The notes beneath the pieces are model-generated. The model ran no database searches. It was given only the letters and a program-made list of their open reading frames with translations, and had not been told where the DNA came from. The translations under genes and the position numbers were made by a program. From Gammaproteobacteria bacterium (GTDB lineage Bacteria > Pseudomonadota > Gammaproteobacteria > Pseudomonadales > Azotimanducaceae), in NCBI GenBank assembly GCA_027295975.1, contig JAPUJX010000661.1:1-6456 (forward strand): 6,456 nucleotides of DNA. The letters run 5' to 3'. Shown here piece after piece: positions 6,374 to 6,456 of the stretch; the stretch's first letter is position 1; each line of letters begins with the position of its first letter.

Positions 6374-6402
6374 ATTGAGCAGCTGACCTTTCTTCAACAC
6401 TC

Positions 6403-6418
6403 CCGGAACCTGATCCGG
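6403..6418. repeat. Weak inverted repeat in the 3' end region
   Basis: CCGGA (6403-6407) and TCCGG (6414-6418) form a 5-bp stem with a 6-base loop, 30 bases after the stop of the DUF6316-like gene. No T-run follows. It may be a poor terminator or chance; nothing else is recognised between 6374 and 6456. Confidence 0.25.
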
Positions 6419-6456
6419 CGTAATTACCAGCCATCCGGTTCAGAATTACCGCTAAT

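Noticed and set aside
6329..6456. A minus-strand open frame entering from the right edge
   Set aside because: About 42 codons are readable before a stop, overlapping the end of the DUF6316-like gene. No motif is recognisable and the true start would lie outside the window, so it cannot be supported as a gene.

Overview
The window looks like a piece of a gammaproteobacterial chromosome of moderately high GC, and it reads as ordinary, tightly packed coding sequence. Three things point to that lineage: a SoxC/SoxD-type sulfur dehydrogenase pair, a protein resembling the DUF6316 family (which I recall mainly from marine and pseudomonad-type Gammaproteobacteria), and the general gene style. I cannot name a genus. 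No RNA gene, insertion sequence, CRISPR array or integrase is visible.

Left part (1-2299, all minus strand): three overlapping genes of the mevalonate route to isoprenoids. Read in transcription order they are diphosphomevalonate decarboxylase (2299-1343), a GHMP kinase best read as phosphomevalonate kinase (1346-375), and the N-terminal 132 residues of a class II (bacterial-type) HMG-CoA reductase (397-1, running off the window). The genes overlap by 4 and 23 bases, which indicates one translationally coupled operon. Most proteobacteria use the MEP (DXP) pathway, so this cluster is the most distinctive metabolic feature here. Mevalonate kinase, HMG-CoA synthase and IPP isomerase are not in view; if present, they are probably beyond position 1.

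Middle (2346-3800, minus): an amidase-signature hydrolase with an intact Ser-cisSer-Lys triad and unknown substrate. It ends 46 bases upstream of the decarboxylase start and could be the first gene of the same transcript. A 148-base gap holding a 7-bp perfect hairpin separates it from the next pair.

Right-middle (3949-5719, minus): soxC-like molybdopterin sulfite/sulfane dehydrogenase with a twin-arginine leader, followed with a 14-base overlap by a secreted monoheme cytochrome c of the SoxD type. Together they would oxidise a sulfur compound in the periplasm and pass electrons to the respiratory chain. No other sox gene is seen on either side.

Right end (5852-6373, plus): a 173-residue uncharacterised protein made of two copies of a DUF6316-like motif, divergent from the soxC-like gene across a 132-base region that carries a candidate -10 box for each direction. 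The last 83 bases contain only a weak hairpin. Four starts were moved downstream or fixed by ribosome binding sites (decarboxylase 2299, amidase 3800, soxC-like 5719, DUF6316-like 5852), and the phosphomevalonate kinase appears to start with TTG.
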